Shown in pieces: positions 1 to 9,600 of a DNA stretch of 16,574 nucleotides. Under the pieces are notes generated by a model. It was given only the letters and a program-made list of their open reading frames with translations, searched no databases and had not been told where the DNA came from. Location of the stretch: contig DAFJ01000087.1 of assembly GCA_002497905.1 (NCBI GenBank), positions 1 to 16,574 of the forward strand, read 5' to 3'. The first letter of the stretch is position 1. Every line of letters starts with the position of its first letter. Both the position numbers and the translations under genes were made by a program. The DNA comes from Euryarchaeota archaeon UBA251. GTDB lineage: Archaea; Thermoplasmatota; Poseidoniia; Poseidoniales; Thalassarchaeaceae.

Positions 1-2014
1 CTGCTTGCATTGGGCCATCAATAATCAGATTTGGATCACGTTCTCGTACGATACGAATCGCCTCCTCGATTCGCGTACTTCGATATTCCTTCGAAGATCC
101 AAAGTTAGAGAATGAGAGCATAGCTACTACCGGCTTCACTCCAAACCGGCGAGCCATCTTCGCGGTTTCAATTGCGATTTCAGCTAACGTTTCAGAATCT
201 GGATAGATGTTAATTGTAGCATCACCAATGAAGAGTAACTGACCCTTGATTGTCATCATATACATTCCCACGAGTCGTTCAACATCATCTGCAGTTCCAA
301 TTGTATGGAGGCATGGTCTGAGAATATCTGGATAGTGGCGATCGATACCCCCCACAAGTCCGGCAGCATCGCCCTGAGCGACCATCATTGAACCAAAATA
401 GGTCCTCGATCGCAACATCCTCACTGCATCTGCCCTTGTTACACCCTTTCGAGCACGATTTTCGCTGAGTACATCGGAGTAGATCCCCTTACGCCGAGGG
501 TCATATCGAACATCAATCACTTCGCAATCAAAGGAGAGTCCAAGTCGTTCTTTATGGTCAGAAATTGTAGATTCTCGACCCAACAAGATAGGATCGCAAA
601 TGCCTTCCCGAATACATTCAGCAGCTGCTTTGATGACTGTGGGATGATCACCTTCCGTGAATACGATACGTTTCACATCGGATTTTGCTTGATTCATGAC
701 GCCGCGCATCAAGCTGCGAGTTAATCCAAGGCGCCCTTCTAGTTCACGACGATATACACTGATATCGAAATCCTCAGGCTTAACCTCCGCAACACCTTCA
801 TTGACAGCCGCTTGAGCAACAGCAGAAGCCTCCCAAATTAGGACACGTTCATCGAAGGGCTTTGGAATAAGGTATCCAGGGCCAAATTGGAGTGATGTGC
901 CACCATACGCTGCAGCCACATGGTCTGGCACAGTTTCTTTTGCGAGTGCCGCCAAGGCGTGCGTTGCGGCCATTTTCATACCTTCAGTGATTTCCTTGGC
1001 ACGAACATCGAGGGCACCACGGAAGATGTAAGGGAATCCGAGAACGTTGTTGATTTGGTTTGGATAATCTGAACGACCAGTTGCCATAATCGCGTCATCT
1101 CGTACTTCAGCAACATCTTCTGGCATGATTTCTGGCGTAGGGTTTGCCATTGCGAAAACGAGTGGGTTGGGTGCCATACTTGCAATCATAGATTTGGATA
1201 CAAGGCCCCCCTTTGAGAGTCCGAGAAAGACATCAGCATCCTTTATTGCATCCTTGATTGTCCCGTCTTCAATATCATGTGCGAATTTTTTCTTGTACTC
1301 ATTGAGTTCGCCAGCGTCGAGACGTCGCTTGTTCATGATGCCACCAGAATCGCACATGATGAGATTCTCCAAAGTAACACCGAGTCGGATATAGTGGGAT
1401 GCACAGGAGATTGCACTTGCACCTGCTCCAAGAACAACAACCTTGACCTCCTCAATTTTCTTATCAACAATTTCGAGACCATTCAGTAATGCAGCTCCCG
1501 AGATGATTGCTGTGCCATGTTGATCGTCATGCATCACAGGGATATCCAAATCTTCGACAAGCCGCCGCTCTATTTCGAAACATTCGGGGGCTTTGATATC
1601 CTCTAGATTGATGCCTCCAAAGGTTGGTGCAATATTCTTCACAGTCTGAACAAAATCGTCGATGTCTTCCGAATCTACTTCTATGTCAAACACATCGATA
1701 TCAGCGAAGGCCTTGAACAGCAACCCCTTCCCTTCCATGACTGGTTTTCCGGCAAGTGCCCCAATATTGCCCAGTCCGAGGACTGCCGTACCGTTACTGA
1801 TTACTGCAACCAGATTTCCTTTAGCAGTGTAACGGTAAGCGTTAGCCCCATCCTTCTCAATCTCAAGACAAGGATATGCCACGCCTGGCGAGTAGGCAAG
1901 AGAGAGCTCTCTTTGAGTGGAATGTGGTTTTGTCGGAACAACCGTTAGTTTTCCTTGAGGCGCGGCTTCATGGTACTCAAGAGCGTCCCGTTCCAGAGTC
2001 TTGTCCTTGCTCAT
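1..2014 (-). CDS. maeB: NADP-dependent malic enzyme, MaeB type with C-terminal phosphotransacetylase-like domain (partial, C-terminus cut by window)
   Basis: Oxidative decarboxylation of malate to pyruvate in the cytoplasm. The start is the ATG complementary to 2012-2014, preceded on its own strand by the purine-rich GAGGGAAGG. About 671 codons are open to the window edge, and MaeB proteins are usually about 750-770 residues, so the last 80-100 residues are missing. Visible motifs are the catalytic Tyr41 in LSLAYSPGVAYPC, the catalytic Lys96 in KPVMEGKG, the metal-site segments GGINLEDIKAPECFEIE and MHDDQHG (Asp163/Asp164), and a dinucleotide-binding loop VVLGAGASAISCA near residue 200. From about residue 435 (RIVFTEGDHPTVIKAA) the protein is phosphotransacetylase-like, reading to IIDGPMQA at the edge. 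In this family that domain is generally thought to be regulatory rather than catalytic. The gene is transcribed divergently from pyruvate kinase, which uses a neighbouring metabolite. Cofactor preference (NADP or NAD) is assigned from the family, not from the sequence. Confidence 0.95.
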   Translation of the reverse strand, partial: MSKDKTLERDALEYHEAAPQGKLTVVPTKPHSTQRELSLAYSPGVAYPCLEIEKDGANAYRYTAKGNLVAVISNGTAVLGLGNIGALAGKPVMEGKGLLFKAFADIDVFDIEVDSEDIDDFVQTVKNIAPTFGGINLEDIKAPECFEIERRLVEDLDIPVMHDDQHGTAIISGAALLNGLEIVDKKIEEVKVVVLGAGASAISCASHYIRLGVTLENLIMCDSGGIMNKRRLDAGELNEYKKKFAHDIEDGTIKDAIKDADVFLGLSKGGLVSKSMIASMAPNPLVFAMANPTPEIMPEDVAEVRDDAIMATGRSDYPNQINNVLGFPYIFRGALDVRAKEITEGMKMAATHALAALAKETVPDHVAAAYGGTSLQFGPGYLIPKPFDERVLIWEASAVAQAAVNEGVAEVKPEDFDISVYRRELEGRLGLTRSLMRGVMNQAKSDVKRIVFTEGDHPTVIKAAAECIREGICDPILLGRESTISDHKERLGLSFDCEVIDVRYDPRRKGIYSDVLSENRARKGVTRADAVRMLRSRTYFGSMMVAQGDAAGLVGGIDRHYPDILRPCLHTIGTADDVERLVGMYMMTIKGQLLFIGDATINIYPDSETLAEIAIETAKMARRFGVKPVVAMLSFSNFGSSKEYRSTRIEEAIRIVRERDPNLIIDGPMQA

Positions 2015-2018
2015 CCTT

Positions 2019-2031
2019 CCCTCTCGCAGGG
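2019..2031 (-). promoter_or_regulatory. Small inverted repeat in the maeB leader, next to its ribosome binding site
   Basis: Read on the minus strand, CCCT-GCGAG-AGGG is a perfect 4-bp stem with a 5-nt loop, 13 nt in all. It ends 4 nt before the maeB ATG, and its right arm is part of the purine-rich stretch GAGAGGGAAGG that should serve as the Shine-Dalgarno. Alone it would be unremarkable; it is listed because similar 13-nt inverted repeats precede three other genes here. Function is not shown. Confidence 0.35.
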
Positions 2032-2053
2032 TTGTTCTGCTTTGGGTTTTCGC

Positions 2054-2061
2054 ACTATAGT
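2054..2061. promoter_or_regulatory. Palindromic TATA-like element ACTATAGT in the maeB/pyk divergent gap
   Basis: ACTATAGT is identical on both strands and is the best TATA-like sequence in the 135-bp gap between the two divergent genes. It lies 40 nt from the maeB ATG, which fits an archaeal TATA box with a short leader. It lies 89 nt from the pyk ATG, which would give a leader of roughly 60 nt. No clear purine-rich BRE is visible beside it. The call is inferred from position and sequence only. Confidence 0.35.
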
Positions 2062-2133
2062 AACGGCAAGACTCATTCCTTTGACAAATGTTGATTCTCC
2101 AGCATCTCCATAGGTTTCTTTGAAGCGCAGATG

Positions 2134-2146
2134 GGGGTGATACCCC
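2134..2146 (+). promoter_or_regulatory. Shine-Dalgarno of pyk inside a perfect 5-bp hairpin
   Basis: GGGGT-GAT-ACCCC is a perfect inverted repeat with a 3-nt loop, ending 3 nt before the pyk ATG. Its left arm and loop contain GGGTGAT, a good match to the archaeal anti-Shine-Dalgarno, about 9 nt from the start codon. Pairing would occlude the ribosome binding site, so it could modulate translation. That effect is an inference. Confidence 0.5.
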
Positions 2147-2149
2147 TTC

Positions 2150-3583
2150 ATGCGGAGGACACGTATCGTTGCGACTATCGGTCCAGCCTCATGCGATGAG
2201 GATTCTCTTCGTACGATGATCAAGGCTGGCCTTGATGTGGCACGGTTGAATTACAGCCATGGCACCGATGAGTGGCGAGCCGAGGTCGCAGGACGCATTC
2301 GAAAGATTGGCGAAGAGTGCGATATTCATGTCGGTATTCTAGCAGACCTTCCAGGTCCAAAGCTTCGGCTCGGGTATTTTGAGGGTGAACATTTTCTCGA
2401 AGCTGGTACACAATTGACTCTTCAGTGCGGATTTGCAGAAGGTATAGCCACGTCTACAACTTTACCAGTGGAATATCTTGGTCTTGCTGACGAGTTACAA
2501 CCAGGCGACCCAGTCCTTCTTTCAGATGGCTTGATTCAACTCGAAGTAAAATCTAGTCAAGGAAATGAAGTAATTTGTGAAGTCATCGAAGGCGGACCAA
2601 TATCACAGCGCAAGGGAATTAACGTACCAGGTACGGTAGTAAAATTACCAGCGGTTGGCCCACGGGATGAGGAAGCTCTGCGCCATGCGTTATCACTCGG
2701 AGTTGAATTTATCGCGGTATCTTATGTGAGGACCGCTGAAGATATTCAACCAGTCCGACGAATATTGGATGAAACAAAATCCGAGGCGTGGATTATTTCA
2801 AAAATCGAACATCCCATGGCCCTCGAGAGTCTAGACGAGATCATCAATTCCAGTGATGCAGTTATGGTAGCGAGAGGTGATCTTGGCGTTGAAATCCCGC
2901 CCGAGGAAGTACCAATGGCTCAGGAACGTATTGTCAAAACCGCTCGTAGTCGTGGACTTCCAGTCATCGTTGCAACTCAGATGTTGGAATCGATGGTGTT
3001 CAATCCTCGGCCAACTCGTGCCGAAGTCGCAGATGTTGCAAATGCAATCCGTCATGGGGCTACCGGCGTCATGCTGTCTGGTGAAACAGCAACAGGTGAG
3101 TATCCCGTTGAGGCCCTGCAAACCATGTTGAGAATCACCCGTCGTGCAGAGATTGAATGGGACGAACTTATGGCTCCAACTGATGCTAAATTACTGCTCA
3201 CTCGAGCAGTCGCTCACGCAGGCGTGACCCTCGCTGGAATTGCAGAAGCAGATAGAATTCTTGTGGCGACTCAACATGGAAATGCCGCTCGACTTGTTTC
3301 AGCTCATTCCACCTCAATTCCAATCACAGCGGTTACAAATTCTCCTTCGGTTGCTCGCAGAGTAATGCTTCTTCCTGGCGTGGATGCCATTCTTTGCAAG
3401 GAAGAAGATCGTGGAAGCACAACGATGAGGAATGCCATTCGCCACGTATTTGAAAACAATCGCTTGGAGGTGGGCGATCGTGTTGTGGCTATCAGCGGCT
3501 CTCCAAAGGCGATGAGTGATCCAACATCCACTGCACGATTGTATCGTGTTGGAGAGGGCGGCGTAGTTGTCGGGGATGAATGA
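2150..3583 (+). CDS. pyk: Pyruvate kinase
   Basis: Transfers phosphate from phosphoenolpyruvate to ADP, giving pyruvate and ATP, the last step of glycolysis. The 477-residue length is normal for prokaryotic enzymes. The fold can be followed in order: N-terminal barrel strand RRTRIVATIGPAS, DLPGPKLRLG entering the B domain (about residues 70-165), then the barrel active site IISKIEHP with Lys218 and metal ligand Glu220, ARGDLG with metal ligand Asp244, ATQMLESM, and SGETATGEYPVEAL. The C domain runs from about residue 345. The Glu220-to-Asp244 spacing of 24 matches Glu272/Asp296 of the muscle enzyme. The ATG at 2150 directly opens the conserved N-terminus and has a GGTGAT ribosome binding site. 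There is no obvious extra C-terminal PEP-utiliser-like domain. The gene is divergent from maeB, and the large surface-protein gene follows after 85 nt. Confidence 0.97.
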   Translation: MRRTRIVATIGPASCDEDSLRTMIKAGLDVARLNYSHGTDEWRAEVAGRIRKIGEECDIHVGILADLPGPKLRLGYFEGEHFLEAGTQLTLQCGFAEGIATSTTLPVEYLGLADELQPGDPVLLSDGLIQLEVKSSQGNEVICEVIEGGPISQRKGINVPGTVVKLPAVGPRDEEALRHALSLGVEFIAVSYVRTAEDIQPVRRILDETKSEAWIISKIEHPMALESLDEIINSSDAVMVARGDLGVEIPPEEVPMAQERIVKTARSRGLPVIVATQMLESMVFNPRPTRAEVADVANAIRHGATGVMLSGETATGEYPVEALQTMLRITRRAEIEWDELMAPTDAKLLLTRAVAHAGVTLAGIAEADRILVATQHGNAARLVSAHSTSIPITAVTNSPSVARRVMLLPGVDAILCKEEDRGSTTMRNAIRHVFENNRLEVGDRVVAISGSPKAMSDPTSTARLYRVGEGGVVVGDE

Positions 3584-3668
3584 GAGTTCAGACAGATACT
3601 CAAATGCCCATCTTCTACCCACACACGAGGTAGTGTCTTTGAAATGTCATTGGAGTTGCCATATACCC

Positions 3669-6600
3669 ATGCTTCAGCCCCATTCGCCCGGGTCCGCTCC
3701 TCGTTCAGCGGTCCTGATGGTATTGCTGATGCTCTTTAGCAGCCTTTCAGCGATCGGCTTCTCCCCGTTGTCGAGCGCCCATCCCTCACAGGTTGCCGAA
3801 TGGCCCATGGAAGGCTCCAATGATACGGGATGGGTTTTACTTGAGGCGACGGGGGCGAATCCATCAACTTCAACAGATGCAACTGGACAACTGATGCTCG
3901 ATTTTGCACCAGGTGCTGAAATCTCTAACCTTACTTTTGAAATTCAGGTTAACGGTTCGGATGGCGTATGGGCAGATCAACCACAACTTACGCTAATGGA
4001 TACACAGACCAGCCTCCTTGATTGGAGGACCTACGGAGATTTCGGCCGTGCTGTTGACTTCCTCAATGGGGACCCACATACAGGGCGCCTCAGCCCGACT
4101 ACAGATACTGGGGCAACGCACGTACTTCCAGCTGGAGTAACAATAACTGACCTTGTAATCGAAGCTCTACGGCCTGCTGATCCCTTAGTATCCTTTGAAC
4201 GACTCGAGTTCGAAGTCAAGGACTGGGCAATGCACCCTGCAGATCATCGATTGTATGTCGTTACCAATGACAATATCCTCGTCGTCGATGCCAACAATGA
4301 ACCGTGGGTTATCGATGTCATTGACTCGTATGAACCGACAGCAATCGAGGTTGATGCTGCCGGTGGACGAATCCTCATTGCCAGTTCAGAGGGGGTTTCA
4401 GCGTACTCTGCTGACGACTTCACTCCGTTGATGTCACTTGGTCCAATTGGGGGCCAGTCCCCCTCGAGAGTAGATCTCGCTGTGGATGGTGGCGGCGATG
4501 TATGGGCTGTCAGTGATTGTTCGATTGAGCGTTATGATGCAACGACAGGCGCTTGGACTGCTGATCCAATTTCCACTTCTTCTGGAACAACAGCAACAGG
4601 GCCGTGTGCAGGAACTTCGGATGAACGAGTCGTACCGACATCTATGTTTGTCGACGGTTCTGACCTCTATGTAGGAACTCAAGATCATGGAATCACGATG
4701 TGGGATGGCACCACCTATACTCATTGGGATACTCAGAATGCGTTGACTAGTGACACAATTCTTGGCTTCGAAAGGGCTGGCGATGTACTCTACATCTCTA
4801 CAGCAGATGGTGGAGTTATGCGAAAGGATCTCAATACAGGGTCCTGGCTAGCCACTTGGTCTTCACAGAACTGGCTCTCAAGTGATGATATTCAGAGCAT
4901 GTCAGTTACTGATGACTGGATTCACATTCTTGCAGGAGACGTTCTCCATACTTACAATGGCACTAGCCTAACATTTACTTCCACGGATTTCTCAACTGAC
5001 CTCAATGTGCCGAGTCCCATTACAGTACTGCCTTGGAGGGCAACTGAAGGAGTATTACGCGGCCCAGTCAACGAATCAGTTCTACTGATTGGTTCTTCAG
5101 GCAGGGTATCAGTTCTTGAGGCAGGTAATTCACCTTCTTTCGATCGCACTGAACTCTTCGCTAACTCACCTAGTTCTGATGACATGATGAGCATAACTCG
5201 CCTCAGCGATGTCTACTGGATTGGCGGTGCTGACTGGATTGATCGCTTCGATTCTTCACAAAACCTCTGGATTGAGTCAATTCGAACCAATGAGGAAGGT
5301 CGAGCCATCGCTACCGATGGCACTGACATTTACCTTGGTACCGCAGGTGGTGGCCTGATGGTCTACGATGCTAACGGCTCTCTCCTCCAGACATTGGATG
5401 AGGCTTCTTCACCATCAATCGCATCGGACTTCATTCAAGACATGTCTTACGATGCATACACATCCACGCTTAGCCTGTCGCACCCAAGTCAAGGTTTGAC
5501 GGTATGGAATCTGAGTAGTGGTGCTGTGACTGAGTTCAATGAACAAGCAAGTGGTGTGCAGGAACTCGATAGTGATGATGTTGGAGAAATCGCGACTCGT
5601 TCAGGTATAGTCTATATCGGTAGTGATGAGGAAGGTGTCATGAGGATTGATCTCACAACTAACGAGGTCATTGGTTCATGGCAATCGCTTGGTGCAGATG
5701 AGCTTGATTGGGCACCAATTGCAAGTGATGGAACCACAGTGTGGTTGGGCCTTGATGGATTCGGAGTTCTAGTGTATGATCGTGTTACTGGGGAAGTACT
5801 CGATCGTTACACTTCAGGAGGAGGCAATCAACCAGGTCAAGGCGCAATGCAATCAAATGATGTCTTCTCAGTGGAGGCCGATCCATATGGAGGAGTCCTT
5901 GTTGGGACATCATTCGGCCTTGAACGCTTTTCGAATGGCCAAGGGTCATCGGTTTCTCAGCAAGGACGCTTCGCTCCTCGCGAATTCTTCGATACTCATT
6001 CAGATTCAAGCAGTATTTGGGCGGCCACAGATCGAGGCTTATGCCGCTACACCTGGACTTTCCAGTTCGATGACTGCTGGGATGACGACGACGACATTCC
6101 TGATGATGTCCGAAGTGTTCGCCTTATCGGTAACAACAAAATCTACGTCGGCACAGAAAATGGTGCTGTAGTATGGGATACAGTTAACGAAGTTGTTCTT
6201 GATACATGGGAAGCGGGAGAGGCTACTAACAATGCGAAAGTAGTCGTTCACAACGATATTGCATACGTGGGCTTCGATGGAGCAGGGATCCAGCGTTATG
6301 ATCTTGTGAATAGCGACTGGCTATCTCCATGGGATCAGAGCTCGAATATTATTGGTGGGGATGGTGTGACATCTCTTGCATTAGGTGAGTCAGGTCATAC
6401 GCTTTGGGCAGGTGGCAATTTCGGTCTAGCCGAGATTGATTTGAACACTTCAACAGTTCTCCGTGATTGGGATAAGGGTACAAACAGCGGTGGCCCCACT
6501 CTATCTAATTGGGATCCGATGCACATCACGATTTATGGAGGCATTTTGCACTATGCACAACAACTGAATTACCAGAATTCTCGAGACCTTATCTTCCGAA

Positions 6601-9600
6601 TCAATCTCTCCACAGACACCAGTCTTTCTGAACTCGATGTAGGCGCTCGGATTGGGACCTCAGGCAACACCAATGGCATGAATATGGTTGGCGACGAACT
6701 GTGGGTTGGAGTAACTCCATCACAGTGGTGGACAGGTATTGGTGCAGTTGTTCGATGGAATGTGACTAACGGGTCTTGGGCTGATACTCTTGATTCAACT
6801 GGAAATATTGAGCGCGTAAATGCGCAGTACCTCGGCGATTGTTTCCCATTGGACCCAGCAGATTGTGAATTATGGGTTGCTTATGGAGAAAATTATCTCC
6901 GCCGTTACAACGCTGCAAATATGACTCTACTCGGGTCTTGGGATGATGTCGATGGCCGCATACGTGGAATGGTTGAATTTAATGGAGAGTATCTATTTGG
7001 CTCACTAGATGGATTACTTCGCTTTGATCCTACCAACGACACTTGGTTGACTCGTTGGAACCCCAATAATGGAGGCATGCCTTCCTCAGGGGATGAGGAC
7101 GTCTACACAGTTGAGGTAGTGGGTGATGACCTCTGGGTGGGGACATATGCGCAGTCAGGTTGGAACACAAATGCCGACATCCACATCAAGAATGGAACTA
7201 CAGGTCAATGGCAAAGTATTGCTGCAGGCTCGGGCTCCGTGCCTTCTGGATACCCTGCTGATATCGGGGAATGTGCAGGCATCGTTCACGTAGGAATGGG
7301 TACACTTGGTTGGTGGGCTCCTGGAGGTGTTGCTCGTTACGATCTTTCATCCAATTCATGGATTGGTGATTTCCGTGCTAACAGCGGAGAGATTGACAAC
7401 GATGATGTCCGCGCCGTGAGTTGCGATCAACCAAATGAGATAGTCTACTTCGGTTACGACACAGATGGTATTGGCATTGGACGGTATATCTACGGAACAC
7501 AGAATCAGGCACTCGCTCCAATAGACGCTGGAGATGGCATCTCCGAGGAAGCTGTCTTCCCTGGCGGACTACTATACCACAACAATCGCGTACTAATTGC
7601 ACACGTCGGCACCGGTGCAGGAGGCTTCTCTCAAGTTCCAGTATCAGGTACAACGGTCGGCTCCGGGTCTCTAGTTGATCCAGGATTGAGTAGTGGTAGT
7701 ATTGTGCTTAAGCCGACTGCAAATGGTGCGACTGCATATGCCATTGCACGCAATGGTGAGAGTACTGGTAACAGCCGTGTAGACCTTCTAGATTCCAATG
7801 GCTTAACGCCCGGAGGAATCGACTCATTCGTAGCCCTTAGCTCCGGCCGCATCCTCGAGTTCCTCTCCCATGGGAATAAGGTATACGCAGTCCAAGGCGA
7901 GGATGTAACTTCTGGTTTGGGTACATCGATTCTTGAAGGGACTCTGATTAATGGCACAGTCCGCTGGGATCGTTCTTTCTCTTTCGGTTTTGAAATTGTG
8001 AATGAAATATATCACGATGGCACAGATCTTTGGGTTTCGACCATCTTCCAGGGTCTTATTCGTGTAGATTTGACTACAGGTCAATTACAGCCGCCAGTCA
8101 TTGGCTTCCATTGGAATCATGATGGCATTGTCCCTTGGAATGGTAGCCTCGTAATCGGTCTGATGGGCACCGATTCCACTGCTGCCGGCGTTCAGGTGTA
8201 TGATGTGGCCAACAACACAATCTCTGATGGCAAACTCATCGCAGCCCTTCCAAGCAATTTCGTATGGGACTTTGAGGAGCATGATGGGCGAATTTGGATT
8301 GCAACAATCGGCGGTCTTGGTGTTTGGAATCTTACGACCTCGGATTGGGATGATCCATTCACAGTTCTTGATGGTCTACCTTTCCCATACGTCCGTGAAC
8401 TTGGCGTCGCTAATGGAAATTTACTAGTTGGCACATGGGGGGGTGTAGCGGAACTTAACACGACCACTATGACAGTGGTTCGAGTCCTCAACGAACAGGC
8501 AGGTCTGATTGGAACTACAGTTTCGGGTCTGACAGTTCTGCCTACAACAACTATTGTTGATGCTTCAGGCGTCTCTACAGTGTTTGGCGAGACGATGTTT
8601 GTCGCCCATGATGGCCGAGGCATCACTCGTCCAGGTTACACAGAGGTTCCTACTGCGACGATGATACCGTCAGCTACACGCCCAATCGATATGATTCCTG
8701 ACAATGCAATCGAATCCATCACGGCAGACGCATGGGGCGTCCATATTGCTACAGTAACGGCCCCCATCATTCACTGGAATGCGAGTTCAGGTCAGATGGA
8801 AGATGGGCCCAATCCGCTTACGATGGCAGGTTATCCACCCAATACTTTGGTCAGTGATGGAAACGAGGTCGTATCCATTGGATTACCAGGAATTACTTAC
8901 TTTGCAGCAGACGGGTCCCACCTTGTCGATGACGTAATCCAAATTACAGATTTGATGGCGGGTTATATCGATTCAGACGGTCTTGCCGCTGTTGGTTCTG
9001 ATGGTTTCCATTTGTTTGCTCCGATTTCACACAATGAGGCGGATCGTTTCACAAACCGCCGTGCTGATCCGTTGACTGTACTCGTTGCTGGTGCGAATTA
9101 TGACATCACGAACCAGACCCATCCCGGAAGACAGATTGTACTCATTAATTCCGAGACTGCCTCAGTTACATCTTCTACAGGTGCACAAGGGCCCAACGGA
9201 ATCCAACTCATTCAGAATGCAGTAACATCTGTGAGTCCCATTCTGGGTGCAGCAACATGGATGTCGACCACGACTCTCAATTACACAGGGATATGGGATT
9301 TAGCAGAACTCGACTCTAGTTTGGAATCATCTCTCCAAAATGCGATTGATAATGCTGCAATGAGTCAAACTGGTCGCCAAGTCGAACTTGGTCTTCAGAG
9401 TCCATCAAATGGCTCCATCTGGGTCCGCCTCACCTATGATTGGGTCCGCTTGGAACAACCCACCGAGGTGTTGGAGTTCTTCGATCGTCCAGATGATGGA
9501 GGCGAGACCCTCATTGCTCGTTGGTCACCATCCACGGATCATGGCTGGGTTGCATACCGAATTTATGTGTGGGAAACAACGGAATATCCGAACGGTCTCA

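Noticed and set aside
3615..3633. CTACC/GGTAG inverted repeat as a pyk terminator
   Set aside because: Only 5 bp with a 9-nt loop and no T-tract afterwards; not enough to call a terminator.
3567..3668. N-terminal extension of the giant protein to a TTG codon overlapping pyk
   Set aside because: The extra 34 residues are polar and Cys/His-containing and precede a clear signal peptide starting at the ATG at 3669. A TTG start with overlap is less likely.
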